Below are positions 17,187 through 26,009 of a DNA stretch of 51,732 bases, in pieces. The position numbers and the translations under genes are program-made. The stretch spans positions 1 to 51,732 of the forward strand of contig JACDOD010000017.1 in NCBI GenBank assembly GCA_017656265.1, given 5' to 3'. The notes below the pieces were generated by a model. It worked only from the letters and a program-made list of their open reading frames with translations. It was not told the DNA's origin and did not search any database. This DNA is from Bacillaceae bacterium. GTDB lineage: Bacteria; Bacillota; Bacilli; Bacillales; Alkalibacillaceae. How positions within the stretch are numbered: position 1 is the stretch's first letter; each line of letters opens with the position of its first letter.

Positions 17187-17312
17187 TATAAAAAAAACTC
17201 TCCCTATACAATCCCGCAATCAAGGCGCCAGTTAATGCTATTGCCGACATTTTCAGCATTCACCTGCCTATTCGTGATATAATGAATCCAAATCAAGGAA
17301 AGTTGTGGTTAT

Positions 17313-18770
17313 ATGGTATTAAATGAGAAGAAAAAATTAGAAACGTTAAAAACGATTGCAGAAACCTTAAACCAATCTCAGGATAAACAACATATGCTGC
17401 AATCGGTCTTAAAAGAATTGATCGATATAACCCACTTTGAAACAGGATGGATTTTTCTCCAAAATGATCAGATGGTATTGATGGCAGATGAAGGCCTTCC
17501 TCCTGCCCTGACCAGAGATAACAAAAGACCAATGTGCGGTGAAGAATATTGTTACTGTGTATCCCGCTATAACAAAGGAACGCTGACAAAAGCGACTGCC
17601 ATCATTGAATGTAAGCGGCTGGAAGATGCTATCAGCGAAGGGAAATACGACACCTGCGGACTGACACATCATGCCACCGTCCCTTTGAAAACCCCCGATA
17701 AGATGTATGGGTTACTAAATGTGGGAGCACCTGGCCGAACCTCCTATGGAGAAGATGAGCTGAATTTACTGGAGTCTGTTGCTCTGCAAATTGGAACTGC
17801 ACTGAAGCGTCTGGAGCAGTTTGAAAAAGAAGAAGAGAGAAGTCGCCTCCTGGAAACTCTGAATACATTCGTCAGGGAATTGCGTAATGAGCGTAACATG
17901 TGCTGCTATGTAGAGAGTTCAGGTGAATATTTTAAAAACATGTTTTATCTCGACTATATTCACATTTCACTCCAGGAAGAAATGTATGAGGTAGGAAAAC
18001 CAGCCTCTGACTACAGGGAAACCTTTACTTTTAAGAAAGTAAAGGGAAAATTATCGCTAAATCGCAAGAAGCCGCTGAATCCCGTTGAAAAAGAAGTCAT
18101 GCAGTTTGCCGTACAGCATCTGGAGCTAGCCTATCGTGATTTAATGCTTCAGGAAAAGGAAAAGGATGTCGCAAGAATTGAGGAGCGGAACAGACTGGCA
18201 CAGGACCTGCATGATTCCGTCAATCAGCTGTTATTTTCCATTATGTTGACGGCAAAAGCAGCGAAACAAAACAACCAGGATCCAAATCTTGAAGCGCCTC
18301 TTACTGATTTAGCTGACCTGTCTTCTCAGGCTTTAAGAGAGATGCGGACATTAATTGCGAAGAAAAAAGCAGCGGAATTGGAAAAGGGGCTGTTAACTGG
18401 GCTTGCCCGCTATGCCGAAAGACTACACCTGAAACCGGAAACCGAATCAGAGGGAAGCATCTCCATACCGTATCATATTGAAGAAACCCTGCTGCGGATT
18501 GGCCAGGAAGCTATTCATAACGTAAATAAACACGCCAATACTGATCAGGTCTACCTAACTCTAAAGCGTAAAGAAAGGGGATATTGGCTGACCATCAAAG
18601 ATAATGGCGTCGGATTTAATGTCGAGAAATATAAGGATTTCCATTCCTTCGGTTTAAAAGGAATGACCGAACGGGCAGCAGTCTACAATGGAAAAGTAAC
18701 CATTGAAAGCAAACCATCTCAAGGGACAACCATCACCGTATTTATTCCGGATGGAGGGGAGAAAGAATGA
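17313..18770 (+). CDS. yhcY: GAF-domain sensor histidine kinase, YhcY/AirS-like
   Basis: A 485-aa soluble kinase without membrane helices. Residues 15-160 form a GAF domain carrying Cys75, Cys80, Cys82, Cys100 and Cys115. A middle region follows, then a HisKA_3 domain (RNRLAQDLHDSVNQ, His300) and an ATPase domain with N-box QEAIHNVNKHA and DNGVGF. In the related S. aureus AirS (YhcS) a GAF domain with cysteines binds a [2Fe-2S] cluster that senses oxygen and redox state; the same role is inferred here. It is longer than B. subtilis YhcY. It overlaps the regulator gene by four bases. Confidence 0.85.
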   Translation: MVLNEKKKLETLKTIAETLNQSQDKQHMLQSVLKELIDITHFETGWIFLQNDQMVLMADEGLPPALTRDNKRPMCGEEYCYCVSRYNKGTLTKATAIIECKRLEDAISEGKYDTCGLTHHATVPLKTPDKMYGLLNVGAPGRTSYGEDELNLLESVALQIGTALKRLEQFEKEEERSRLLETLNTFVRELRNERNMCCYVESSGEYFKNMFYLDYIHISLQEEMYEVGKPASDYRETFTFKKVKGKLSLNRKKPLNPVEKEVMQFAVQHLELAYRDLMLQEKEKDVARIEERNRLAQDLHDSVNQLLFSIMLTAKAAKQNNQDPNLEAPLTDLADLSSQALREMRTLIAKKKAAELEKGLLTGLARYAERLHLKPETESEGSISIPYHIEETLLRIGQEAIHNVNKHANTDQVYLTLKRKERGYWLTIKDNGVGFNVEKYKDFHSFGLKGMTERAAVYNGKVTIESKPSQGTTITVFIPDGGEKE

Positions 18771-19414
18771 GTATTCGAATTTTAGTTGTGGATGATCACC
18801 AGGTGGTACGGAAAGGGCTTGTCTACTTTTTTCAAACTCAAAAAGATTTAGAAATTGTTGGAGAAGCCTCAAACGGAAAGGAAGCACTTGATCTTCTTGA
18901 AAAAGAGCAGGTTGATGTAGTCCTGCTGGATGTTCAAATGCCTGAAATGGATGGAATTGAGGCCACCCGGAAAATTAAAGAACTGTATCCGCAGACAAAC
19001 GTATTAATTTTAACCAGCTTTTCAGACTATAACTCCGTCATCCCAGCAATTAAAGCAGGAGCAAGCGGCTATCAGCTGAAAGATGCCGAACCGGAAGAAC
19101 TGGCACATGCCATTCGAAAAGTACAGACCGGCGAAAAGATGATTGACCAAAAAGCAGCCATACATTTATTCCAGCACGTGTCCCATGACGAAAATAACGA
19201 AGAAAAGAAACGGCTTGACGAACTGACCAAACGTGAGATGGAAGTGCTGAAAGAAATGATGAAGGGAAAAAGCAACAAAGAAATTGCCAGTGATTTATTT
19301 ATAACGGAAAAAACAGTGAAAACTCATGTATCCAATATACTGTCGAAGCTGGAGGTCCATGATCGCACCCAGGCTGCGCTGTTTGCGGTAAAATACCTTG
19401 GAACGGATGAATAG
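18767..19414 (+). CDS. yhcZ: NarL/LuxR-type response regulator, YhcZ/AirR-like
   Basis: A 215-aa two-domain regulator. The receiver domain has Asp9/Asp10, the phosphorylation site Asp55 (VVLLDVQMPEMDG) and Lys105. The C-terminal LuxR helix-turn-helix covers about 148-210 (LTKREMEVLKEMMKGKSNKE onward). Its start overlaps the kinase stop (ATGA), so the two form one operon. Targets are not visible here. Confidence 0.9.
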   Translation: MSIRILVVDDHQVVRKGLVYFFQTQKDLEIVGEASNGKEALDLLEKEQVDVVLLDVQMPEMDGIEATRKIKELYPQTNVLILTSFSDYNSVIPAIKAGASGYQLKDAEPEELAHAIRKVQTGEKMIDQKAAIHLFQHVSHDENNEEKKRLDELTKREMEVLKEMMKGKSNKEIASDLFITEKTVKTHVSNILSKLEVHDRTQAALFAVKYLGTDE

Positions 19415-19490
19415 GACTCAAGGGTGTTGGAGAGCTATGCTCTATCAGGCAGGAATGACATGGTTAATGTTAACGTGAAATTTACCATTT

Positions 19491-19520
19491 AAAAAAGAGG
19501 GGATGGTCTCCCCTCTCTTT
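19491..19520. terminator. Bidirectional terminator between yhcZ and yhdB
   Basis: GAGGGGA (19497-19503) pairs with TCCCCTC (19509-19515), with A-rich sequence on the left and T-rich on the right, so it can serve both converging genes. Confidence 0.8.
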
Positions 19521-19756
19521 TATTGGACATATATGACTTCGATATCTGTGTCGATGGCGTGTTCCAAATAATGAATCAGGTTTTGATGGGAGCGAACAAT
19601 TGTATCTTCACTGGAACTGTAGTGGTAAGCATGTAAAAAGTTCTCGATTTTCTTTGACAGGAAGTCATCCTCTGTACGAACCATCAGCACCAGCAGATCA
19701 TCCCATTGCCCCCATAGTGTGTAGTAAAGTGCCTTATCGTAATCTGCTGAGTTCAA
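19520..19756 (-). CDS. yhdB: YhdB-like small protein
   Basis: A 78-aa soluble protein beginning MNSADYDKALYYTLWGQWDD, with a conserved-looking LLVLMVRTEDDFLSKKIENF stretch. This matches my recollection of the YhdB family of B. subtilis relatives; function unknown. TTG start at 19756 behind AAGGGGG. It converges on the response regulator gene. Confidence 0.65.
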   Translation of the reverse strand: MNSADYDKALYYTLWGQWDDLLVLMVRTEDDFLSKKIENFLHAYHYSSSEDTIVRSHQNLIHYLEHAIDTDIEVIYVQ

Positions 19757-19895
19757 CCTAAAACCCCCTTAAGGCAGGGTTAGGAATTAGTATGCTTCAT
19801 TACTGATTTAACTTCCTGTCTTTTTCATGGTGCTTTTTCCATAAATTTTTTTGCTGAAAGGAATGCCAAGCGTTAAATCTTGTCTGCTGTTATGT

Positions 19896-20672
19896 TTATT
19901 GTGCGGTATATCCTCCATCAATGACAACTGCCTGCCCAGTTATGCTCTTCCCCTTATCACTGATTAAAAAGGCTGCATATTCTGCAATTTCTTCTACTTG
20001 AAGCAGACGTTTCTGAGGTACAAGGGGAAAAATGACGTCCTCGAGTACCTTCTCTTTGCTGATGCCTCTTGTTTTCGCTAGATCATCAAGCTGATTTCGC
20101 ACAAGTGGTGTATCCACATAACCTGGACACAGGGCATTTACCGTAATTCCATGTTCGGCTCCTTCCAGTGCCGCAACCTTTGTTAAACCTATGACGCCAT
20201 GTTTGGCACTATTATACGCTGCTTTGCCCGCAAAACCGATCAGGCCATTTATGGAAGCGATATTTAATATTCTCCCGTATTTATTCTGTTTCATGATGGG
20301 AAAAGCATATTTCATGGCATAAAAAGGTGCAATTTGCATAATCTTAATCATGGTTTCAAAAGTATCTGATGGAAACGCTTCTATAGGGGAAACATGTTGA
20401 ATACCAGCATTATTTATTAAAATGTCAAGGGATCCAAAGGTTTGAACGGTATGATGGATTCCGTCTTTGACTTGTTCTTCCTTTGTCACATCACAAACGA
20501 AATCAGTCACTTCAAAGCCTTCATGATTTAATCGATTTACTTCTTTCTTTAGTTTTTCTTCATTTAAATCCGATAAAACGACTCGAGCTCCCTTTCTGGC
20601 AAGGTGTTCTGCCATTCCTAAACCGATTCCCTGAGCTGCGCCTGTAATAAACACCGCTTTTTCTTTTATCAT
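19896..20672 (-). CDS. 3-hydroxybutyrate dehydrogenase (SDR)
   Basis: A 258-aa SDR enzyme. TGAAQGIG lies at residues 10-17, NNAG at 87-90, and catalytic Ser140, Tyr153 and Lys157 are present. The C-terminal half has GYVDTPLVRNQ and LQVEEIAEYAAFLISD, as in D-3-hydroxybutyrate dehydrogenases, which interconvert 3-hydroxybutyrate and acetoacetate using NAD+. This suggests use of ketone bodies or polyhydroxybutyrate products. ATG at 20672 follows AAAGGAGGG. Neighbours give no operon. Confidence 0.85.
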   Translation of the reverse strand: MIKEKAVFITGAAQGIGLGMAEHLARKGARVVLSDLNEEKLKKEVNRLNHEGFEVTDFVCDVTKEEQVKDGIHHTVQTFGSLDILINNAGIQHVSPIEAFPSDTFETMIKIMQIAPFYAMKYAFPIMKQNKYGRILNIASINGLIGFAGKAAYNSAKHGVIGLTKVAALEGAEHGITVNALCPGYVDTPLVRNQLDDLAKTRGISKEKVLEDVIFPLVPQKRLLQVEEIAEYAAFLISDKGKSITGQAVVIDGGYTAQ

Positions 20673-20763
20673 GGATGATACCCTCCTTTTCTATACACTT
20701 TCGTCAATTGATGGGAAAACCCTTCTAACGTGTTTGTGACGGTATCTGGCTATATAAACCATC

Positions 20764-20793
20764 GAATAATTCCAAATCCCTCAAAGCATAATA
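20764..20793 (+). promoter_or_regulatory. Sigma-G-type forespore promoter of yhcN
   Basis: GAATA (20764-20768), an 18-bp spacer and CATAATA (20787-20793) match the sigma-G consensus (GMATR, 17-18 bp, CATWHTA) without a mismatch. It lies about 30 bp ahead of the yhcN ribosome site. Confidence 0.75.
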
Positions 20794-20823
20794 AAAATAA
20801 TCCTGCAAGGAAGGAGGAGCAGC

Positions 20824-21471
20824 ATGAATAAGCTTGCACTTTTAGGTATTTCAACGCTAACAGCATTAACCATTGCAGGTTGTCAGGGAGATGATGAGGG
20901 ATTAGGTATAAACAACGATTACGATACAGGAATAGAACCAACCAGATATAATGAAAATAACGATATCCAGCCGAATCGTGACCGTTATGGAATGAATAAC
21001 AATAATTTAGGACCGAATTACAATAATCCTGATCGAAACGGGATGAACAACAATGCAATTGGTCCAGATTATAACGGTACGAATCCCGACCGCAACTGGA
21101 ATGCCGACCGTGGATTAAACGGGGATGGGGACAATTTAATGGATAATACCCGTTTTGAGGTAGCGGACGATGCGGCGGACCGAATCGCGCAGGAGGTTCG
21201 CGAAGTTGAGCGTGCCTACGTTTTAGCGGGTAATAATAATGCCTATGTGGCAGCTGTCCTGGACAGTGATCAGGAACGAATTGACGCTAATCTGCGTGAG
21301 CGTATTGAACGTGTTGTTCGTTCAGTTGACCGTGACATTGACAATGTTTATGTAACAGCTAATAATGAGTTTGTTGATTTAGCTGATGGATATGTTAACG
21401 GAGAAAACCGGGACGGCTTTTATGATGACTTTAATAATATGACACAGCGTCTCTTCCCTGACATGGATTAA
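20824..21471 (+). CDS. yhcN: YhcN/YlaJ family sporulation lipoprotein
   Basis: A 215-aa lipoprotein. The signal peptide ends in a lipobox, LTIAGC (Cys20). Residues 25-105 are rich in Asn, Gly and Asp ([20 protein letters not shown] and similar repeats). The C-terminal YhcN/YlaJ domain starts near 110 ([20 protein letters not shown]). Family members are spore proteins of the inner membrane region. The strong ribosome site AAGGAGGAG and the sigma-G-type promoter at 20764 agree with forespore expression. A terminator follows. Confidence 0.9.
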   Translation: MNKLALLGISTLTALTIAGCQGDDEGLGINNDYDTGIEPTRYNENNDIQPNRDRYGMNNNNLGPNYNNPDRNGMNNNAIGPDYNGTNPDRNWNADRGLNGDGDNLMDNTRFEVADDAADRIAQEVREVERAYVLAGNNNAYVAAVLDSDQERIDANLRERIERVVRSVDRDIDNVYVTANNEFVDLADGYVNGENRDGFYDDFNNMTQRLFPDMD

Positions 21472-21477
21472 CATGAA

Positions 21478-21508
21478 AAACGAGGGATCTATTCCCTCGT
21501 TTTTTTCT
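21478..21508 (+). terminator. Terminator after yhcN
   Basis: CGAGGGA (21481-21487) pairs with TCCCTCG (21493-21499) followed by seven T. An in-frame ATG at 21473 in front of spoVR falls in this hairpin and is not a start. Confidence 0.9.
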
Positions 21509-21574
21509 TTATCAAATATCTCTTTCCTTTTTCATATATATAATGTAGTAAATACGGAAGAAGGGGAGAGGGAT

Positions 21575-22990
21575 TTGACAAGATCTGATCATAAAGAACT
21601 GGAACGTGCCATTGAAGAAATTACGGAGATTGCTGAAGGTTTCGGGTTAGACTTTTACCCGATGCGTTATGAAATATGTCCAACAGATATTATCTATACA
21701 TTTGGTGCCTATGGAATGCCTACCCGCTTCTCGCACTGGAGTTTCGGAAAACAATTTCACAAAATGAAGCTGCAGGAAGAACTGGGTATGAGTAAAATTT
21801 ATGAATTAGTAATTAATTCCGACCCATGCTATGCTTTTTTACTGAATTCCAATAGTCTCATCCAAAATAAACTCATTATTGCCCACGTTCTCACCCACAG
21901 TGATTTCTTCAAAAACAACATCCGCTTTAAAAACACCAACCGGAAAATGGTGGACAGCATGGCTGCTACCGCTGAACGAATTCAAAATTATGAAAAAATC
22001 CATGGCAGGGATGAAGTGGAAAATTTCATAGATGCTGTACTGGCAATTCAAGAACATATTGATCCGACCCTGCTACATCCAAAAAAACAACGTGAAAATT
22101 CGGATTCCAAAAACTTGAAATCTAAAGCGATGCGGACCGAATACGATGACTTATGGCGGCTGGATCAGAGCAAACAGGAAGAAGAAAAAAAACCAGTTAA
22201 AAGGAATCGCAAAATCCCGGAAGAACCTCAAAAAGATATTCTGTTATTTATTGAAGCCTACAGCCGGGAACTGGATGACTGGCAAAAAGATATCCTGACC
22301 ATGATGCGGGAAGAAATGCTGTATTTCTGGCCACAGCTGGAAACGAAGATCATGAACGAAGGCTGGGCTTCCTACTGGCACTCCCGGATCTTGCGGGAAA
22401 TGGACCTAACTGAAGGAGAAGCCATTGAATTTGCGAAGCTGCACGCCAGTGTCATCCAGCCATCCAAAACGAGCATCAACCCATATCGGCTAGGAATCAA
22501 AATTTTTGAGGACATCGAAGAGCGCTACGATAACCCGACCGAAGAAATGAAAAAACGGGGCGTTCAGCCGGGAACCGGCAGGGAAAAAATTTTTGAAGTG
22601 CGGGAAATTGAATCAGACATTTCCTTTATCCGCAATTATCTGAATAAAGACATTGTAGAGGAGGAAGATCTCTACCTGTTCCAGAAACAGGGAAGGGAGT
22701 ACAAAATCGTGGAAAAGAACTGGGAAGATGTCCGTGACCAGCTCGTTTCCATGCGGGTGAACGGCGGGTTTCCGTACATCACCGTTCAGGACGGGGATTA
22801 CATGAAAAACGGCGAGCTTTATCTGAAACACCATTATGAAGGCATTGAGCTGGATCTCAATTATCTTGAAAAAACGATGCCATACATCCACCAGCTCTGG
22901 GGAAGATCCGTCCACATCGAGACGGTGGTGGAAGATAAAAATGTACTGTTCACCCATGACGGAAATCGGGTGAAGAAGAAATATCTCTAA
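21575..22990 (+). CDS. spoVR: SpoVR family protein (spore cortex formation)
   Basis: A 471-aa protein with the typical SpoVR N-terminus ([20 protein letters not shown], then MRYEICP and [15 protein letters not shown]). SpoVR is needed for normal spore cortex in B. subtilis; its biochemical role is unclear. I chose TTG 21575 because it follows AAGGGGAGAGGG and gives the family's usual length (about 468 aa). An upstream ATG at 21473 in the same frame lies in the yhcN terminator. A decayed copy of its last 70 codons plus terminator is found at 26010-26254. Confidence 0.93.
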   Translation: MTRSDHKELERAIEEITEIAEGFGLDFYPMRYEICPTDIIYTFGAYGMPTRFSHWSFGKQFHKMKLQEELGMSKIYELVINSDPCYAFLLNSNSLIQNKLIIAHVLTHSDFFKNNIRFKNTNRKMVDSMAATAERIQNYEKIHGRDEVENFIDAVLAIQEHIDPTLLHPKKQRENSDSKNLKSKAMRTEYDDLWRLDQSKQEEEKKPVKRNRKIPEEPQKDILLFIEAYSRELDDWQKDILTMMREEMLYFWPQLETKIMNEGWASYWHSRILREMDLTEGEAIEFAKLHASVIQPSKTSINPYRLGIKIFEDIEERYDNPTEEMKKRGVQPGTGREKIFEVREIESDISFIRNYLNKDIVEEEDLYLFQKQGREYKIVEKNWEDVRDQLVSMRVNGGFPYITVQDGDYMKNGELYLKHHYEGIELDLNYLEKTMPYIHQLWGRSVHIETVVEDKNVLFTHDGNRVKKKYL

Positions 22991-22992
22991 GG

Positions 22993-23018
22993 CTGCCTGC
23001 GAGGGCAGCTTTTTTGTT
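22993..23018 (+). terminator. Terminator after spoVR
   Basis: GCTGCC...GGCAGC stem with a four-base GC-containing loop and six T. The same terminator is duplicated at 26225-26250. Confidence 0.9.
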
Positions 23019-23125
23019 CTTATAACTTGAAGTCCTTTTGGCTGTTTGATTATAAATTCATGAAACGTATGTGGATTTTTGAAAACTGTCATCTCAATGA
23101 ACTAATTTCATTTGAGTATATTTTT

Positions 23126-23252
23126 CTGAACCAGATTTTCGACGATTGGTATTGGTGGTGCTTCAAAAAGTAGAATAGACCAAGCTTACAACATTAGTTA
23201 CGTATACGGAATCAATTTAGATGAACGTGAAACCATTAATATCGAATATTAA
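23126..23252 (+). pseudogene. C-terminal gene remnant of unknown family
   Basis: A start-less open frame ends ...YNISYVYGINLDERETINIEY at 23252. A hairpin, CAAGAGGT (23260-23267) with ACCTCTTG (23276-23283), follows directly, as after a real gene. The frame is closed by TGA upstream. I read it as the broken 3' end of a gene. The rest of 22991-23352 shows nothing else. Confidence 0.3.
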
Positions 23253-23352
23253 TTTAAGGCAAGAGGTGAAAGCGGACCTCTTGTTAAGCAAAAAAATTTA
23301 AGAAACAAACTGCGAGAAATCTTGAATATAGAGCCCTTGCAATTAAGGATTA

Positions 23353-23565
23353 TCATTTTCCGGTATCTCTGGCAAACAGGGTCATCGACCATGTGAGCGC
23401 TTGATTAGCCTCTATATACTCGTCATTTTCCATTCGTTCCTTTAACTCGTCTAAATCGATGGATTCGATTAGATCCCGACGTTCAGCAGACTCCTGATGC
23501 AGCATGTTGATTTCAGGCAGCTGGTTTCTAGCTAGCATTCTGATGGAAAACAGAAGGTCAATCAC
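23353..23565 (-). CDS. Hypothetical small protein, possibly N-terminally truncated
   Basis: A 70-aa soluble, acidic, helical protein from GTG 23565 that I do not recognise. The ribosome site is poor (AAAGAAG adjacent). The same frame stays open upstream for about 20 codons and reads like protein (KEIKPLSLNKTNKEV) but has no start codon, so the gene may have lost its beginning. It lies in the segment bracketed by the spoVR 3'-end copies. Confidence 0.4.
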   Translation of the reverse strand: MIDLLFSIRMLARNQLPEINMLHQESAERRDLIESIDLDELKERMENDEYIEANQALTWSMTLFARDTGK

Positions 23566-23604
23566 TTCTTTATTTGTCTTGTTAAGTGATAGTGGTTTTA
23601 TTTC

Positions 23605-23659
23605 TTTACAATGGACATTCCAAGGTGTAAACTAGATAAAAAAAGTTCAAATTTGAACT
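23605..23659 (+). promoter_or_regulatory. Promoter and 16-bp palindromic operator ahead of the dsbA-like gene
   Basis: TTTACA (23605-23610), 17 bp, TAAACT (23628-23633). A perfect inverted repeat, AGTTCAAATTTGAACT, covers 23644-23659, just after the expected start of transcription and before the ribosome site. MarR proteins bind such palindromes, and a marR gene lies in the same unit. Confidence 0.65.
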
Positions 23660-23676
23660 AAATGAGGAGTGAAACC

Positions 23677-24318
23677 ATGTCACTAACCGTAAAAATTTAT
23701 TCAGATTACGTATGTCCTTATTGCATACTGGCTGAACCAATTGTTAAAGAAGTTGCAACAAAATATAATCTAAATGTGGAGCACATGCCCTTTGAATTAA
23801 GGCCATACCCAACACCTACTTTAAAACCAGAAGGAGAGTATATGCAAAAGGATTGGGCAGCGCGAGTTTTCCCACTAGCAGAAAAATTAGGTGTAAAGAT
23901 GGTCATGCCGCCATTTTCTCCACAACCATACACTCATTTGGCGTTTGAGGGATACCAATTTGCTAAGGAAAGGGGAAAAGGAGAAGAATATAACTCTAGA
24001 ATGTATAAAGCATTTTTTCAAGACAGCCTGAACATTGGAGAGATAGATGTCCTTGTTGAACTAGCTAATGAAATAGGACTGAATAAAGAAGAATTTAGAG
24101 ATGCTCTTGACAAACGGAAGTATAAAGATAAACATCAGGAAGCGTTAGCACATGCAAGAAAATTGGGAATACATGCAGCACCTACTTTTATTATTGGAAG
24201 CACAGTGATTAAAGGAATGCCATCTGTTGAACAGCTGGAAAGAGCGGTAGAAAAAGAATTAGGTGAGCAAAAACAAGATATTTACGGATTGTCTTGTGAT
24301 ATGGATGGATGTTCATGA
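23677..24318 (+). CDS. DsbA family oxidoreductase, FrnE-like
   Basis: A 213-aa cytosolic thioredoxin-fold protein with the redox motif Cys13-Pro-Tyr-Cys16 (YVCPYC). The helical insertion and the cis-Pro region HAAPTFIIG fit the FrnE/DsbA-2 group. Two further cysteines lie at the C-terminus (SCDMDGCS). It probably acts on thiols or disulfides under oxidative or electrophile stress. I start it at ATG 23677, which follows GAGGAGTG; an ATG at 23662 lacks a ribosome site. A MarR gene follows 66 bases later, and a palindromic operator precedes it. Confidence 0.85.
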   Translation: MSLTVKIYSDYVCPYCILAEPIVKEVATKYNLNVEHMPFELRPYPTPTLKPEGEYMQKDWAARVFPLAEKLGVKMVMPPFSPQPYTHLAFEGYQFAKERGKGEEYNSRMYKAFFQDSLNIGEIDVLVELANEIGLNKEEFRDALDKRKYKDKHQEALAHARKLGIHAAPTFIIGSTVIKGMPSVEQLERAVEKELGEQKQDIYGLSCDMDGCS

Positions 24319-24384
24319 CATGTAAAATTTCATGTTGTATTTGGTATTGATAAGAAATCTAGACTTTAATAAAGGAGTACCGAA

Positions 24385-24837
24385 ATGTGTAAGAACCAGG
24401 TTGAAGAGGTCGAGTTATCGTTGCATGTAATGAGGGTTTTAGCTCGAGCATATAAATCTATTTCTGAACACTCTTTTCGTTCAAGTAAAGAATATGGATT
24501 TAAACCAAATGAATTTGCAGTGCTGGAATTGCTCTACCACAAAGGCCCACAGCCTCTTAAACATATAAGTGGCCAGTTATTGTTGGTGAAAGGTGGAGTC
24601 ACTTACGTTGTAGATAAGTTAGAAAAAAAGGGGTATCTCATTCGGGAGTTGAATCGGGAAGACCGAAGAATTGTTTTGGCAAAACTTACTGAAAAAGGAC
24701 GGAAAACAATGGCCAATATTTTCCCAGGGCATGCTGAAAATTTGCATCGAGCTTTTAGAGGGCTAACAAGTGACGAAAAGAAGCAAGTGATAAGGTTATT
24801 AAAGAAAATGGGGAAACAGGCATCAGATTTGCTTTAA
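24385..24837 (+). CDS. MarR family transcriptional regulator
   Basis: A 150-aa winged-helix regulator. The DNA-binding domain reads LLYHKGPQPLKHISGQLLLV, then KGGVTYVVDKLEKKGYLIRE and the wing NREDRRIVLAKLTEKG. A Cys at position 2 could allow thiol sensing, as in OhrR-like proteins, but this is speculative. ATG follows AAAGGAG. It most likely represses the upstream dsbA-like gene and itself through the palindrome at 23644. A terminator at 24890 closes the pair. Confidence 0.87.
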   Translation: MCKNQVEEVELSLHVMRVLARAYKSISEHSFRSSKEYGFKPNEFAVLELLYHKGPQPLKHISGQLLLVKGGVTYVVDKLEKKGYLIRELNREDRRIVLAKLTEKGRKTMANIFPGHAENLHRAFRGLTSDEKKQVIRLLKKMGKQASDLL

Positions 24838-24889
24838 TTGCTTATACCCAATCACATATTATTCCATGCCATATATCATTATCCTCATG

Positions 24890-24917
24890 CCGCTTGAATA
24901 CTAATCAAGCGGTTTTT
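24890..24917 (+). terminator. Terminator after marR
   Basis: CCGCTTGA (24890-24897) pairs with TCAAGCGG (24905-24912), followed by five T. Confidence 0.85.
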
Positions 24918-24982
24918 AATTACAGCGTTCCCAGTTAAGCCACTACTAGCTTGCTGGTGAAAGTGCAGTCTAAGTAAGGGCC

Positions 24983-25035
24983 AGGACGTTCAATAGCAGG
25001 AAAGCGTCCTCCAGAGAGATTTCTCGTTTCCTGCT
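24983..25035. other. Two overlapping hairpins in a non-coding stretch
   Basis: AGGACG (24983-24988) can pair with CGTCCT (25005-25010). AGCAGGAAA (24995-25003), inside the first loop, can pair perfectly with TTTCCTGCT (25027-25035). The two cannot nest, so they would form a pseudoknot or alternative folds. It may be the end of a mobile element or a structured RNA. Confidence 0.35.
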
Positions 25036-25121
25036 TTGGTTTTCTCGATATATTATGAGATGGTTTATGAAGGTGTTTTTCGATTGCTGTGACCGTCAAA
25101 AAACTTTTTAACGTTTTCTTC

Positions 25122-25475
25122 CTAAAAAATGGAAGGTTTGTGCTTCATACGATAACTATCTCCATTAAGACTTATAATTTCAGCTCGATGTAGTCCAAGA
25201 TCTAGAATAGCTATTGTGATGGCTTGATCTCCTAATTAATCACCCCAATCCTTTAGCGCTTTGTTCGAAGTTAGGGTGATTGATGATTGATTATATAAAT
25301 CATTTACCAGGTGAAAGAATAGATTTGCCTCTTGTGAATCCATGGCCATAAACGTTAGATCATCGATAATGACCAAATCGGTCTTTCGAATACGTTTCAT
25401 ACAAGTTTGAGATTTTCTCGAAATGTCTTCCGTTTTTAAGGAATGTATCAGCCCTCCCATCGATGTGAAAATGAC
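25122..25475 (-). pseudogene. istB: Remnant of IS21-family helper ATPase IstB
   Basis: The minus strand reads IstB-like sequence: KTDLVIIDDLTFMAMDSQEA (Walker B), NLFFHLVNDLYNQSSITLTS and NKALKDWGD, then an in-frame TAA near 25234. The same frame continues GDQAITIAILDLGLHRAEII and SLNGDSYRMKHK to a TAG at 25122. The 5' half, including Walker A, is missing. No istA was found. It is the dead remainder of an insertion sequence in the spoVR-bracketed segment. Confidence 0.8.
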
Positions 25476-25597
25476 TTAATATCCCTGGTGTATGGCTGTA
25501 GTTAGTTTGGATTGTGGTAGTGTCAAGGGCTAACTAACACCTCAAATAGTTTAAAAATTTTACATTTTAAAGCAGGAATCTGGCATTAATCATTGAA

Positions 25598-25625
25598 TAT
25601 AATAATTAGTACAAACTATTAGTAC
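25598..25625 (+). promoter_or_regulatory. Putative promoter/operator of the cupin gene
   Basis: A TATAAT (25598-25603) is followed by two direct copies of TTAGTAC (25606-25612 and 25619-25625), 13 bp apart, at the expected start of transcription. No good -35 element was found. Confidence 0.35.
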
Positions 25626-25658
25626 CAGGTAATAAATAATAAAAAATGGAGGGATATT

Positions 25659-25976
25659 ATGAGTTTAGTCAATCATATTGATACCAAAAATAGTCAATGG
25701 AAAAAAGTAAATGAAGGTGTTGAAATGTTGATTTTACGTTCTGAACCCGGTGAAGTACGTGCATTATTACGTTTTGCCCCTGAAAAAGGCTATCCACGTC
25801 ACCGACACCCTGAAGGTGAGGAAGTCTTTGTACTAGAAGGAATATATAAAGATATGGGAAAAGAATATAGTACCGGTTCCTATTTGTACTACCCTCCAAA
25901 TAGTGACCACGCACCAACAAGCCCAACTGGATGTACCATATTAGTTATAAGCCCAAAGCCCCCTGTGAATTTATAA
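25659..25976 (+). CDS. Cupin domain protein, ChrR-like
   Basis: A 105-aa single-domain cupin. The metal-binding motif reads PRHRHPEGEEVFVLEG, with a later His in NSDHAPTSP. It resembles the ChrR C-terminal cupin fold but lacks the anti-sigma part. ATG follows TGGAGGG. Ligand and partner are unknown. It is the last gene before the second spoVR 3' end. Confidence 0.75.
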   Translation: MSLVNHIDTKNSQWKKVNEGVEMLILRSEPGEVRALLRFAPEKGYPRHRHPEGEEVFVLEGIYKDMGKEYSTGSYLYYPPNSDHAPTSPTGCTILVISPKPPVNL

Positions 25977-26009
25977 TACAGTTATTTCCAGTGCGAAGAT
26001 ATAGTTCAC

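Noticed and set aside
21473-21574. Upstream ATG extension of spoVR
   Set aside because: The ATG sits in the yhcN terminator hairpin without ribosome site, and the extra residues are not typical of the family.
22613-23092. 159-aa minus-strand open frame over the spoVR end
   Set aside because: It is antisense to conserved spoVR sequence and its terminator.
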